A stretch of DNA of 6,913 nucleotides, taken from positions 1-6,913 of the forward strand of contig JAISTL010000007.1 in assembly GCA_031272615.1 (NCBI GenBank). Reading direction: 5' to 3'. The translations under genes were made by a program, and so were the position numbers. Within the stretch, counting starts at the first letter, position 1. Each line of letters begins with the position of its first letter. Under the pieces are notes generated by a model. The model ran no database searches. It worked only from the letters and a program-made list of their open reading frames with translations, and had not been told where the DNA came from. The stretch comes from Methylobacteriaceae bacterium (lineage in GTDB: Bacteria; Pseudomonadota; Alphaproteobacteria; Rhizobiales; Beijerinckiaceae). Positions 1-6,371 of this stretch are shown one piece after another.

Positions 1-834
1 CCGCGTCACGATGGGCGGCTCCGCATCGGGCAGCCCGGTCCCGGTGAAATCGGGAATCACGGTGAACACCTTATCCGGCAAAGCACGCTGCAGCATTTCG
101 CAGCAGGTTTCGTCCAGCAGGCAGGCTCCGCGAAAAGACGGAACGGAACACAACGCGTCCGGCTCATTCATGGGAACAAACCGGATGCCGCCCCAGGGAT
201 AACGCACCGGATACCGCCTTGAACGCGAAAACGCCTCCCAATCGGCGGGGCTGAACAGATACATGTCCAGATACGTGTGGAAGACAAAATCGGGGCGCTC
301 GCCCTCCCGCTCACCCATCTCGTTGGCTATTTTGACGAAATAGAGTGGATCCATGGGATGAAGCGGACGGAGGCTCCAACGCCACCGTCTCCGGCAAAAG
401 TCAAACACGCTGTAGACGGGCGGGGTAACCGCCCGGGCCAACCATTTCACCGCTCGTTCCCAACACCCGGCGTCCTCTGCGGGAAACGCCTCTTTGCGTC
501 TGTTCACATACCGATCCGAAATCACCCCCCACCAATGGTGGATTCTGTCGAGACCATCAAAATAAGCGAGATAAGCGGAATACACAGGATGATGATTCCG
601 CCGCTGCCGATCATCAATCACGGCCAATGCGAGCGGGTATTGCGCCGCCAGTTTTGAGAACACACCGGTGTTTTTCGTCAGACAACTGACGCGATATCCT
701 TGCAGCAACAGGCATTCAGCCATCAGAACCGCCCAACCGTCAAGGTGCCCCCTGTTGGAAATCGGGTTGAACAGAACGATATGCTGCGGGTTTTCCGCCG
801 CCTGCGGAGCGTCCGTCCTCTGCTGTTCGCTCAT
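1..834 (-). CDS. GT-B glycosyltransferase, N-terminal half (runs off left edge)
   Basis: Reading the minus strand from ATG at 834 gives 278 codons without a stop up to the window edge, so the gene is 3'-truncated here. It likely transfers a sugar from a nucleotide- or lipid-linked donor in surface glycan assembly at the cytoplasmic face. Residues 19-55 (IVLFNPISNRGHLDGW, then a Leu-rich helix and GYRVSCLT) form the first beta-alpha-beta unit of a GT-B Rossmann domain, with the RGHLD loop seen in family 1/4-like enzymes. Residues 179-198 (PDFVFHTYLDMY) and 253-268 (LPDKVFTVIPDFTGTGLP) look like the end of the acceptor domain and the interdomain linker. The donor-binding domain would lie beyond base 1. 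The start overlaps the methyltransferase stop as ATGA (834-831), pointing to translational coupling; only a weak AAGG lies upstream. Fold is fairly certain; donor, acceptor and exact family are unknown. Confidence 0.85.
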   Translation of the reverse strand, partial: MSEQQRTDAPQAAENPQHIVLFNPISNRGHLDGWAVLMAECLLLQGYRVSCLTKNTGVFSKLAAQYPLALAVIDDRQRRNHHPVYSAYLAYFDGLDRIHHWWGVISDRYVNRRKEAFPAEDAGCWERAVKWLARAVTPPVYSVFDFCRRRWRWSLRPLHPMDPLYFVKIANEMGEREGERPDFVFHTYLDMYLFSPADWEAFSRSRRYPVRYPWGGIRFVPMNEPDALCSVPSFRGACLLDETCCEMLQRALPDKVFTVIPDFTGTGLPDAEPPIVTR

Positions 835-2806
835 CGCTTCATGACCTTGCGTGCCATCGTCCATACCACCGGCGGCGTTACGAGTCGCAGCCCCTCCTTG
901 ACCGTGTGTTTCATGCCGCTGTGCGGCACACTCACAGCTTTCTCCTCCGCAGGTCCTTCCTCCGGGCGGCTCAGCGATACGCGGGCAACGATGTTCTTCG
1001 GATACATCAACACATCCGTACCGCCCTGGTCTGTGCTTCCGGCCGCCGGACACTCGTGGGTGGTCGGCAGCACAATGAGACAGTTGCTGTCACGGGCGTG
1101 TTGGGACACAAACCCGCTCTCCATGGAATAGACCTCATCCCGAGCCGCGCCGGCGACGGACTCCGCTTCAAAAAACCTGACGTTTTCCCCGAGTCTCTTA
1201 TCAACTCCATCAAATGCGTCACATTGGCGTTCCCGGGAAGAAGCACGACATCGAGCGCGTCGCACTCCTTGTAGGTTGTCGCCAGCAGGGCTGCCAGACC
1301 GGGACGGCGGCCGGTTTCCGATACCGCAACCGGCTCCACCCCCTGAGCCGGGGCCAAACGCATATCGTAGAAAAAGATGAGCCGGCTGTCAAAACTCAAG
1401 TCCTCCGGCACTTTGACGGTGGCGGCGAACGGCTGACCGGCGGGCACATCGCCGATGTTCAGTGAGATTCGGTATTTCACTCCCCGCAGCAACTCCTGCT
1501 CAAACCGCTTTGCGCCGTTGATATCCATCGAAAGCAGAACCGTATTGTCCGGCCCGGCCGACGGAACCTCAAGATCAATCAACAGCGTATTCTGTTCTTC
1601 CGCGCGGCTCCAGAAACTGTTGACCCGGCCGAACCCTTCCCGGTAAGCCGCCGGAACAAGCGGCCGGCGCCAGCCGCTCATCAGCAGGAACTTGTTGTGG
1701 GCGACAAACGGAAACGAAACGGTGTTGACGTATTGTTCAGGCGGAGGATTGCCGGCGATAAACCCGGCGACGGCGTTAACCGATGTTCGACAGCATTCAA
1801 AAAAGAGCTTGGGCGAATAGACCCCGTTCTTCTGAACCGGCGGGTCGATGACGATATCGGATTTCTTTCTGATTCGCAGTGAAAACGCACCGTCACACCG
1901 CGAAAACCGCTCCCTGAACACCGCATAGTCCCAGCGGCACGTATAATCCAACGGCAGACCGAGAGCGTCCTGCACCCCGTAAACCATATTGGAAAATACC
2001 GTGATATCAAGGGCATCCTTATATCGGTCAAGGACAGAAAACACGTCTTTCAAATCAACCAACGACTCGTTGACGCCCGCCAGTACCGCCTCATGGTCGT
2101 TGAACACATCCAAATCATGGGATTTGTCCGTCCCGACTCCCCGGAAGGAGTCAGAAATGGTGAACACGGTTCCCCCCGGCCTGACGACACGAATGAACTC
2201 CGCAAGCGTTGCCGGCACATGCAGCATGTGGTGCAGCGCGGCATTACACACCACAAAATCAAAGCTGTTGTTCTTGAACGGCAGCAGGTGCGAAAAACCG
2301 CACACCCAATCGGCTTCGGGAACCACCTCTTTCCCCGCCGCCGCCAGGCTGGCGTTGTATTCCAGGGCGGTGACCGTCATCCCCCGCTCAACCAAGCCGA
2401 CGGAATCAAAACCGGACCCGGCCCCGACATCGAGAACACACCGCCCCTCAAGGGATTCCCCATCAAACAGAACCTTTTGCTGAAGCCATTCCGCATATCG
2501 ATTGAAGAAAAACCGCAAGCCGCCGGGGCCAAGCTGCTCCTCAACGCGCTTCAAATCCTGGTCCTGGTAATATCCGGCGCATGCCTTACGCCAGTTTTCA
2601 ACCACGTCCCGGTCCTGGAGAATGCTTTTTTCCGCAACCACGGCAATCTCCAGCAGGCTCTGGAAATCATCGTCAGTAAAGCGTCCGAAATAGGGAATGC
2701 CCGAAACAAACGGAAACTCGCCGCCGCAGACGTTGCACTTCAACCCGTCGTCGACTGCCGACAGCTCGCCGCCATTGCAGATCACACATCGTAATTTGTT
2801 TGTCAT
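831..2806 (-). CDS. Multidomain SAM methyltransferase with zinc ribbon, frame broken near its 3' end
   Basis: Probable SAM-dependent methyltransferase acting on a glycan or glycan precursor. Residues counted from ATG 2806: Cys7, Cys10, Cys24 and Cys27 form a Trm112-like zinc ribbon; VLDVGAGSG (124-132) is SAM motif I; LEYN (148-151) carries the acidic ribose-binding residue; FDFVVCNAALHHM (182-194) and VVRPGGTVF (207-215) are the later methyltransferase motifs. Residues about 365-485 (GWRRP, RVNSFWS, DINGAKRF, YDMRLAP) resemble beta-sandwich domains attached to glycan enzymes. Residues from about 500 look Rossmann-like (DALDVVLLPGNANVTHLMEL). The initial frame stops at 1007 (599 residues), with an implausible Arg/Pro/Ser-rich end after about 1170. 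The -1 frame carries the sensible continuation (EAESVAGAARDEVYSMESGF) to TGA at 831-833, where the next gene overlaps as ATGA. Joined, it is about 658 residues. GTG at 2815 is an alternative start, better spaced from GGGGAGAGG at 2827-2819. Methyltransferase call strong; substrate unknown. Confidence 0.85.
1169..1175 (-). other. Frame-break site in the methyltransferase: T6 run, slippery heptamer T TTT TTG
   Basis: On the coding strand, six T (1175-1170) followed by G (1169) are read in the upstream frame as GGT TTT TTG. This matches the X XXY YYZ pattern for -1 ribosomal slippage, and a -1 step here enters the frame that stays open to 831. The joined protein would read about SGKTSGF, then FEAES (one T added) or LEAES (slip). 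The break could lie anywhere in the overlap of the two open frames (about 1265-1007), but the change in protein character is near here. Downstream structure is weak: GAGTC at 1163-1159 can pair with GGCTC at 1146-1142, with one G-T pair. A one-base indel in the T run, real or from sequencing, is the simplest reading; programmed slippage is possible but unproven. Confidence 0.55.
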
Positions 2807-2818
2807 GGCGCTCACGTT

Positions 2819-2827
2819 CCTCTCCCC
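2819..2827 (-). promoter_or_regulatory. Ribosome binding site of the methyltransferase gene
   Basis: The coding strand reads GGGGAGAGG at 2827-2819. GGGGAG ends 6 bases before an in-frame GTG (2815-2813), while AGGA ends 11 bases before the ATG at 2806. By spacing the GTG is favoured, adding three residues (Val/Met-Ser-Ala) before MTNKLRC; by start-codon preference the ATG is. The site shows that the open frame further upstream to 3007 is not part of the protein. Confidence 0.6.
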
Positions 2828-2831
2828 GGGT

Positions 2832-3041
2832 TCAGTTTCCGCATTCGACAGACACGGAAGCGACCGTCTCCCGTTGCTGCTTTTGTGGTGTACCCTGCCC
2901 ATCGGGGCGCGGCGCCGCAGGCGGAGACTGGTCATCAGCATCCAGGCCGTAGATTTTCCACAGGGCCTCGAACTCCACCCGTGTCCGGGGTTCGTAACGC
3001 CGGTCAACAGCGCCGATACCGCGCATCGCGGCGAGCGTCAA
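2832..3041 (-). CDS. Unrecognised small open frame, in phase downstream of the transglutaminase TAG
   Basis: I do not recognise this product. After the TAG at 3086-3084, the same frame stays open for 84 codons (3083-2835) to TGA at 2832-2834. Initiation inside it could use TTG 3041 (69 residues) or ATG 3026 (64 residues), but no Shine-Dalgarno sequence precedes either. The middle reads like real protein (RRYEPRTRVEFEALWKIYGL, a charged amphipathic helix) and third codon positions there are mostly G or C, as in the neighbouring genes. The end is Pro/Gln-rich and looks disordered. It fills most of an otherwise 277-base gap in a locus where other gaps are -4 to 76 bases. It may be a small gene, a C-terminal part of the transglutaminase cut off by a nonsense change, or chance. 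Four genes here end in TAG, so TAG is a working stop in this genome. Confidence 0.3.
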   Translation of the reverse strand: MTLAAMRGIGAVDRRYEPRTRVEFEALWKIYGLDADDQSPPAAPRPDGQGTPQKQQRETVASVSVECGN

Positions 3042-3083
3042 CGGTGAATGCGCCCGGTTGGCTTTTTTGGAAAACGCCAGCGT

Positions 3084-3911
3084 CTACTCCAGTTCTTCCC
3101 CGAACGCTTTCTTCCACATGCCGACCAGCGCGCCGGGGTCAATCATGATGCCTGGAACCGAAAGACTTCTCCCGCTGAAATGCCCCAAGCCGGGATTGGC
3201 ATAATAAAAACGGAACGGCAGTTGATACAGAAACCCGGTCGTATTCCCGCTCAACAGCCGCACCCGCTCCTGAGCCGTCATGGTCAGCAGTTGCGTCAGA
3301 ACCCCGCCCCGCGTCGGCGGAGAGCGCATCATCAACAGAAGATTGAATGTCGGGTCCAGCAGATACGCCGTGTTTTCCTGCGGGTCAAAGGCCTCGACCA
3401 GCATATGTCCGGGCAGCGACGGAGTGAAAAAGCTGACTCGCGCCGTCTCGATCCCGAACAGGTCCGCCAGCAGCATCAACCGCACGGCATAATCACTGCA
3501 GTTGCCTATGGCGGAATAGAGCTGCTGCGTAACATCCGCCGGCATACACCCCCTGACAAAATACGTCGAAAAACTGCCGTGAACACGCGCCTGCAGATAG
3601 AACACCAGAGCCTGGCGCCCGGTCAGGTCCGGATACCTCTGCAACACCAGCGCCTTGTTCTGTTCAAAGTCTTTCTCCACTGCGCTTTTCAACGACTCCA
3701 GCGAAACATACGGGTTGGGCAGGGCGTCCAGCGGCGCCAGCGGCCGGCGGATGTGTTCGAGAAACGCTTGGTCGGCTTTGTTCTCAACCGATTGTTCCAT
3801 CGCCGGCGGTCGGGCTTCCCGAAACTCCTTCATGTTCCGGAAATCCGACGAAACGCCGAAGCCGAGAGCGAATGAGAGGAGAATTCCAATAACCGCAAAA
3901 AACACGCGCAT
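3084..3911 (-). CDS. Membrane-anchored or exported transglutaminase-like protein
   Basis: Predicted papain/transglutaminase-fold enzyme of about 275 residues. Numbered from ATG 3911, the N-terminus (MRVFFAVIGILLSFALGFG) is a signal peptide or signal anchor, so the rest should be periplasmic. The triad is visible in order and context: Cys138 in GNCSDYA, His169 in GHMLVEAF, Asp186 in LLDPTFN. These are the three core motifs of bacterial transglutaminase-like domains, which may act as cysteine peptidases, amidases or acyl transferases. Residues 70-120 form a helical region before the core. The gene starts 18 bases after the asnB stop, so co-transcription is likely, and a role in processing or cross-linking a surface glycan or its protein carrier is inferred from context only. 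GTG at 3914 directly precedes the ATG and could also start translation. The TAG stop at 3086-3084 is followed by an in-frame open stretch. Fold and triad fairly sure; substrate unknown. Confidence 0.82.
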   Translation of the reverse strand: MRVFFAVIGILLSFALGFGVSSDFRNMKEFREARPPAMEQSVENKADQAFLEHIRRPLAPLDALPNPYVSLESLKSAVEKDFEQNKALVLQRYPDLTGRQALVFYLQARVHGSFSTYFVRGCMPADVTQQLYSAIGNCSDYAVRLMLLADLFGIETARVSFFTPSLPGHMLVEAFDPQENTAYLLDPTFNLLLMMRSPPTRGGVLTQLLTMTAQERVRLLSGNTTGFLYQLPFRFYYANPGLGHFSGRSLSVPGIMIDPGALVGMWKKAFGEELE

Positions 3912-3919
3912 CACTCAAA

Positions 3920-3928
3920 CCCTCCCCC
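3920..3928 (-). promoter_or_regulatory. Strong ribosome binding site of the transglutaminase-like gene
   Basis: The coding strand reads GGGGGAGGG at 3928-3920, the best Shine-Dalgarno match I saw in the window. Its GGAGG core lies 6 bases before GTG 3914 and 9 bases before ATG 3911, so either adjacent start is served. It falls between the asnB stop (TAG, 3932-3930) and the next start, supporting independent re-initiation within one transcript. Confidence 0.7.
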
Positions 3929-3929
3929 G

Positions 3930-5864
3930 CTACAGCTTTTGCCGGTTGACCACCTGCATACACCAGGCCGCCAGCAGAACCAGCTTGTACGCCATGAACA
4001 GCTGCGGGAACGGCTTGTTCGGCGCGGTGGCGAATTCCTTGAGCGCCGCCGCCCGGAAAAGACCCTGGGTGATGAGCGGGTTGTCGTCCTTCAGGTAAAC
4101 GTCGGCATAAGCGTCGACTACACCGCCGAGCCACTGCTCGACGGGCGGCCGGAACCCGGATTTCGGCCGGGTGAGCACCTCGTCGGGCAGAATGCCCTTG
4201 AGAGCCTTGCGCAACAGGTGTTTCTGGCCGAGCTCATGGTCCGGGAACCGCTCGCGCACGCTCATCACCGCCTCGACCAGCCCCGGTTCCAGAAACGGCA
4301 GCCGGCTTTCCACCGATGACGCCATGGAGACCCGGTCGCCGAGGGTGAGACAGTTGCCGGTGAGCCAGGTGTCGAACAGCAGCCGGATCATCGCCGCCGG
4401 GATCTCGTCGCGTTGCCGCGCCCCGATGCGGACGGGCGTATAGGCATTGAGCGGGTCAAGACCCGTCATCGCCTCGCCGTAGAACAGCGAACGCACCGTT
4501 CTGGCGTATCGGAAATCCGGAATCATGTCGAACAGCTTGTATTCCCCGGCCGGCGTGTCGTCCCACGCCTCATCGGAACACTCCGCCAACCGCCGCCAAG
4601 CCGCCGGCAGCCGATTGCAGGCGGCAAGCGAGCGCTGCGCCCGGCGGACAGTGCCTGTCCGCGCCCATGTGCGCAGCCACCGCGGATACGACTCAAACCT
4701 CTGGTTGACACCCGCCGCCTTGGCGATCCAGTCGTAGCCCCAGAAAATCTCATCGCCGCCGATGCCCGTCAGCAGCACCTTGATGCCGAGCGACCGCGCC
4801 GTTTTGGGAACGGTATAATGCCCGAAGGCCGCCGGGTCGGCCACCGGCTCGTCGAGAATATCCACCATCTCGGGGAAGAACCCGATAAAATCGTCCACCG
4901 GCAGTTCCACCTCGTGGAAAATGAGGCCGAGTTTCTCCGCCAGCCCTTTCGCCTGCTCCCGCTCGTCATAGGGCGGACGCCCGGGATAACCGATGGAAAA
5001 GGCGTGCATCGGCTCCGGATAATTCTTCTGCGCCAGGGCGGCAATCGCGCCGGAATCGATGCCGCCGGACAGCGCCACGGCCACCGGCACATCGGCGACC
5101 AAGGTCAGACGCACCGACTCTTCCAGCTTTTCGGCAATGTATTTTAGAATTGCCTCCCGGCCGGCAGGGATGCCGTTCAGCGGGCGCCGCTCCTCCACGT
5201 TCCAGTAACGCTGCGGCCGGGCATCGAAGTCCTGCCCGGATATCAGCAGCGTATGCGCCGCCGGCAGCTTCATGATGCCGTTCAGCAGGCTCTGCGGTTC
5301 CGGCGTATACTGATAATGCAGAAACAGGTCGACAGCCGCGGGATTGAGACAGGGAGTTTCCGGCAGCAGCGCGATGAGCGCCTTCATTTCCGAGGCAAAA
5401 TACAGGGAGCCGTTTTGACAGGCGTAGAGCAGCGGCCGCTCCCCGCACTTATCCCGCGCCAGAAACAGCTGCTTTTTCACCGTATCCCACAGGGCGAAGG
5501 CGAACATTCCGCGGAACCGCTTGACGCAGTCCCTCCCCCACACCGCGAAAGCCTCAAGAATGACTTCGGTATCCGAGTTGCTGCGGAAGCCGCGGCCGGC
5601 GCGGCGCAAATCCTCCTGCAGCTCCTTGAAATTGTAAATTTCGCCGTTGAACACAATCACATAACGCCCGTCCGCCGAGGTCATCGGCTGGGCGCCGAGT
5701 TCCGAAAGCTCCAGAATCGCGAGGCGCGTGTGGCCAAGGGACACATTGTCGTCATGGAAGACGCCGACGCTGTCCGGGCCGCGATGGGCGAAAACGGCCA
5801 AATCCCGCTGATCCAAAGGTTTCGGCGAGGAATTGAAACTGAGAACGCCGAGAATTCCACACAT
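3930..5864 (-). CDS. asnB: Glutamine-hydrolysing asparagine-synthase-like amidotransferase
   Basis: Complete 644-residue AsnB-family protein. The N-terminal class II glutaminase releases ammonia from glutamine; the C-terminal ATP-pyrophosphatase domain adenylates a carboxylate and amidates it. Start is fixed by the catalytic Cys2 (MCGILGVL). Other glutaminase residues are R28-GPD, RLAI (47-50), NGEIYN (73-78) and D98 in SDTE. The synthase domain shows the PP-loop SGGIDS (266-271), GIGGDE (367-372), SVESRLPFLEP, and near the end KSGFRPP before W. All key catalytic motifs are present. RDKCGERPL (137-145) differs slightly from the usual RDRxGxKPL. It is longer than E. coli AsnB (about 554) and in the range of surface-polysaccharide-associated homologues. 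With the glycan-type genes downstream, it may amidate a sugar acid or amino-acid decoration rather than make free asparagine; that is inference. Only a distant AGGA precedes the start, 76 bases after the ybjQ-like stop. A TAG stop leads into the next gene. Confidence 0.95.
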   Translation of the reverse strand: MCGILGVLSFNSSPKPLDQRDLAVFAHRGPDSVGVFHDDNVSLGHTRLAILELSELGAQPMTSADGRYVIVFNGEIYNFKELQEDLRRAGRGFRSNSDTEVILEAFAVWGRDCVKRFRGMFAFALWDTVKKQLFLARDKCGERPLLYACQNGSLYFASEMKALIALLPETPCLNPAAVDLFLHYQYTPEPQSLLNGIMKLPAAHTLLISGQDFDARPQRYWNVEERRPLNGIPAGREAILKYIAEKLEESVRLTLVADVPVAVALSGGIDSGAIAALAQKNYPEPMHAFSIGYPGRPPYDEREQAKGLAEKLGLIFHEVELPVDDFIGFFPEMVDILDEPVADPAAFGHYTVPKTARSLGIKVLLTGIGGDEIFWGYDWIAKAAGVNQRFESYPRWLRTWARTGTVRRAQRSLAACNRLPAAWRRLAECSDEAWDDTPAGEYKLFDMIPDFRYARTVRSLFYGEAMTGLDPLNAYTPVRIGARQRDEIPAAMIRLLFDTWLTGNCLTLGDRVSMASSVESRLPFLEPGLVEAVMSVRERFPDHELGQKHLLRKALKGILPDEVLTRPKSGFRPPVEQWLGGVVDAYADVYLKDDNPLITQGLFRAAALKEFATAPNKPFPQLFMAYKLVLLAAWCMQVVNRQKL

Positions 5865-5940
5865 GATTGTATGCCGTTCTTTCCTGTACCGCTCTTACGG
5901 CAAGCGCCGGACTGATCTCCGCCGCCGGCCCCGCGGTATT

Positions 5941-6366
5941 CTACTCATCCCAAATCGACGCTGTTTTTCGCACTCGCGGCGACGGCGATGCCGAAGAAGA
6001 AGAAGAAGATGACGATGATGATGATGACATGGTCTCCATGTTTCCCCTGCGCAGCTTCACCGCCGTGCCGCTGACATTGACCATCAACATTGACCCCCTG
6101 GCGCCGACTGTCGAATAATCCACGTCGACCCCGATGATGGCATCGGCCCCCAATTCCCGGGCCCAAACCTCCATTTCCTTGAACGCCGCGTCCCTGGCTT
6201 TGCGCAGTTCCTTCTCGTACGCCCCGGACCGGCCGCCGAAGAAATCGGTCAGCCCCGCGAAAAAATCCTTGATAAAATTGGCTCCGAGAATGGTTTCGCC
6301 GGTAACGATTCCGAGATACCGTTCAATCTGCATTCCCTCGATGGAGTTGGTTGTGGACATGAGCAT
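5941..6366 (-). CDS. ybjQ: YbjQ/UPF0145 family protein with polyserine C-terminal tail
   Basis: Small cytoplasmic protein of the YbjQ/UPF0145 family (putative heavy-metal-binding domain; function not established). Residues 1-108 line up closely with E. coli YbjQ (about 107 residues) as I remember it: STT near the start, [10 protein letters not shown] (21-30), [20 protein letters not shown] (44-58), [14 protein letters not shown] (71-84), [14 protein letters not shown] (91-104). The start at 6366 rather than the ATG at 6360 is chosen because it matches the family N-terminus and is better spaced from GAGGGG upstream. The odd part is residues 109-141: 12 consecutive serines (114-125), then a short Pro/Ser/basic end ([16 protein letters not shown]), with no counterpart in the family core. 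It starts 5 bases after the glyS stop and so is probably co-transcribed with it. Confidence 0.92.
   Translation of the reverse strand: MLMSTTNSIEGMQIERYLGIVTGETILGANFIKDFFAGLTDFFGGRSGAYEKELRKARDAAFKEMEVWARELGADAIIGVDVDYSTVGARGSMLMVNVSGTAVKLRRGNMETMSSSSSSSSSSSSASPSPRVRKTASIWDE
5993..6028 (-). repeat. Triplet microsatellite encoding 12 serines
   Basis: On the plus strand the tract reads GAA x5, GAT, GAC, GAT x4, GAC. Its complement, read in the ybjQ-like frame, is TCA x4, TCG, TCA, TCT x5, TCG, all serine. The unit is three bases, so replication slippage would change serine number without breaking the frame. The two repeat blocks (TCA and TCT) differ at the wobble base, which suggests separate expansion of neighbouring serine codons. 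Confidence 0.93.
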
Positions 6367-6371
6367 TTTGC

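Noticed and set aside
1142..1163. Stem GAGTC/GGCTC downstream of the slippery heptamer as a frameshift-stimulating structure
   Set aside because: Only five pairs including a G-T pair, with mismatches inside; too weak to count as support on its own.
2807..3007. Upstream extension of the methyltransferase frame to a start at 3007 (67 extra residues)
   Set aside because: The added residues are Arg/Ser/Pro-rich without domain character, overlap a better-looking frame, and lie upstream of a ribosome binding site that serves starts at 2815 or 2806.
3059..3079. Near-palindrome TGGC...GCCA with T-rich and A-rich inner arms just after the transglutaminase stop, considered as a terminator
   Set aside because: The stem is short and interrupted, the loop is too tight if the inner arms pair fully, and no T-run follows it.
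2093..5147. Several long plus-strand open frames (for example 2093-2794, 3048-3875, 4413-5147)
   Set aside because: They lie opposite well-conserved minus-strand genes, have Arg/Pro/His-rich compositions typical of antisense frames in GC-rich DNA, and show no family motif.
5865..5940. TACAAT three bases before the asnB region start, considered as a -10 box
   Set aside because: No -35-like hexamer lies 15-18 bases upstream, and the transcript would begin at or inside the coding sequence.
5867..6118. Plus-strand open frame with a run of Glu and Asp residues
   Set aside because: It is the antisense reading of the serine-encoding microsatellite and the conserved YbjQ core, whose family match fixes the true strand.
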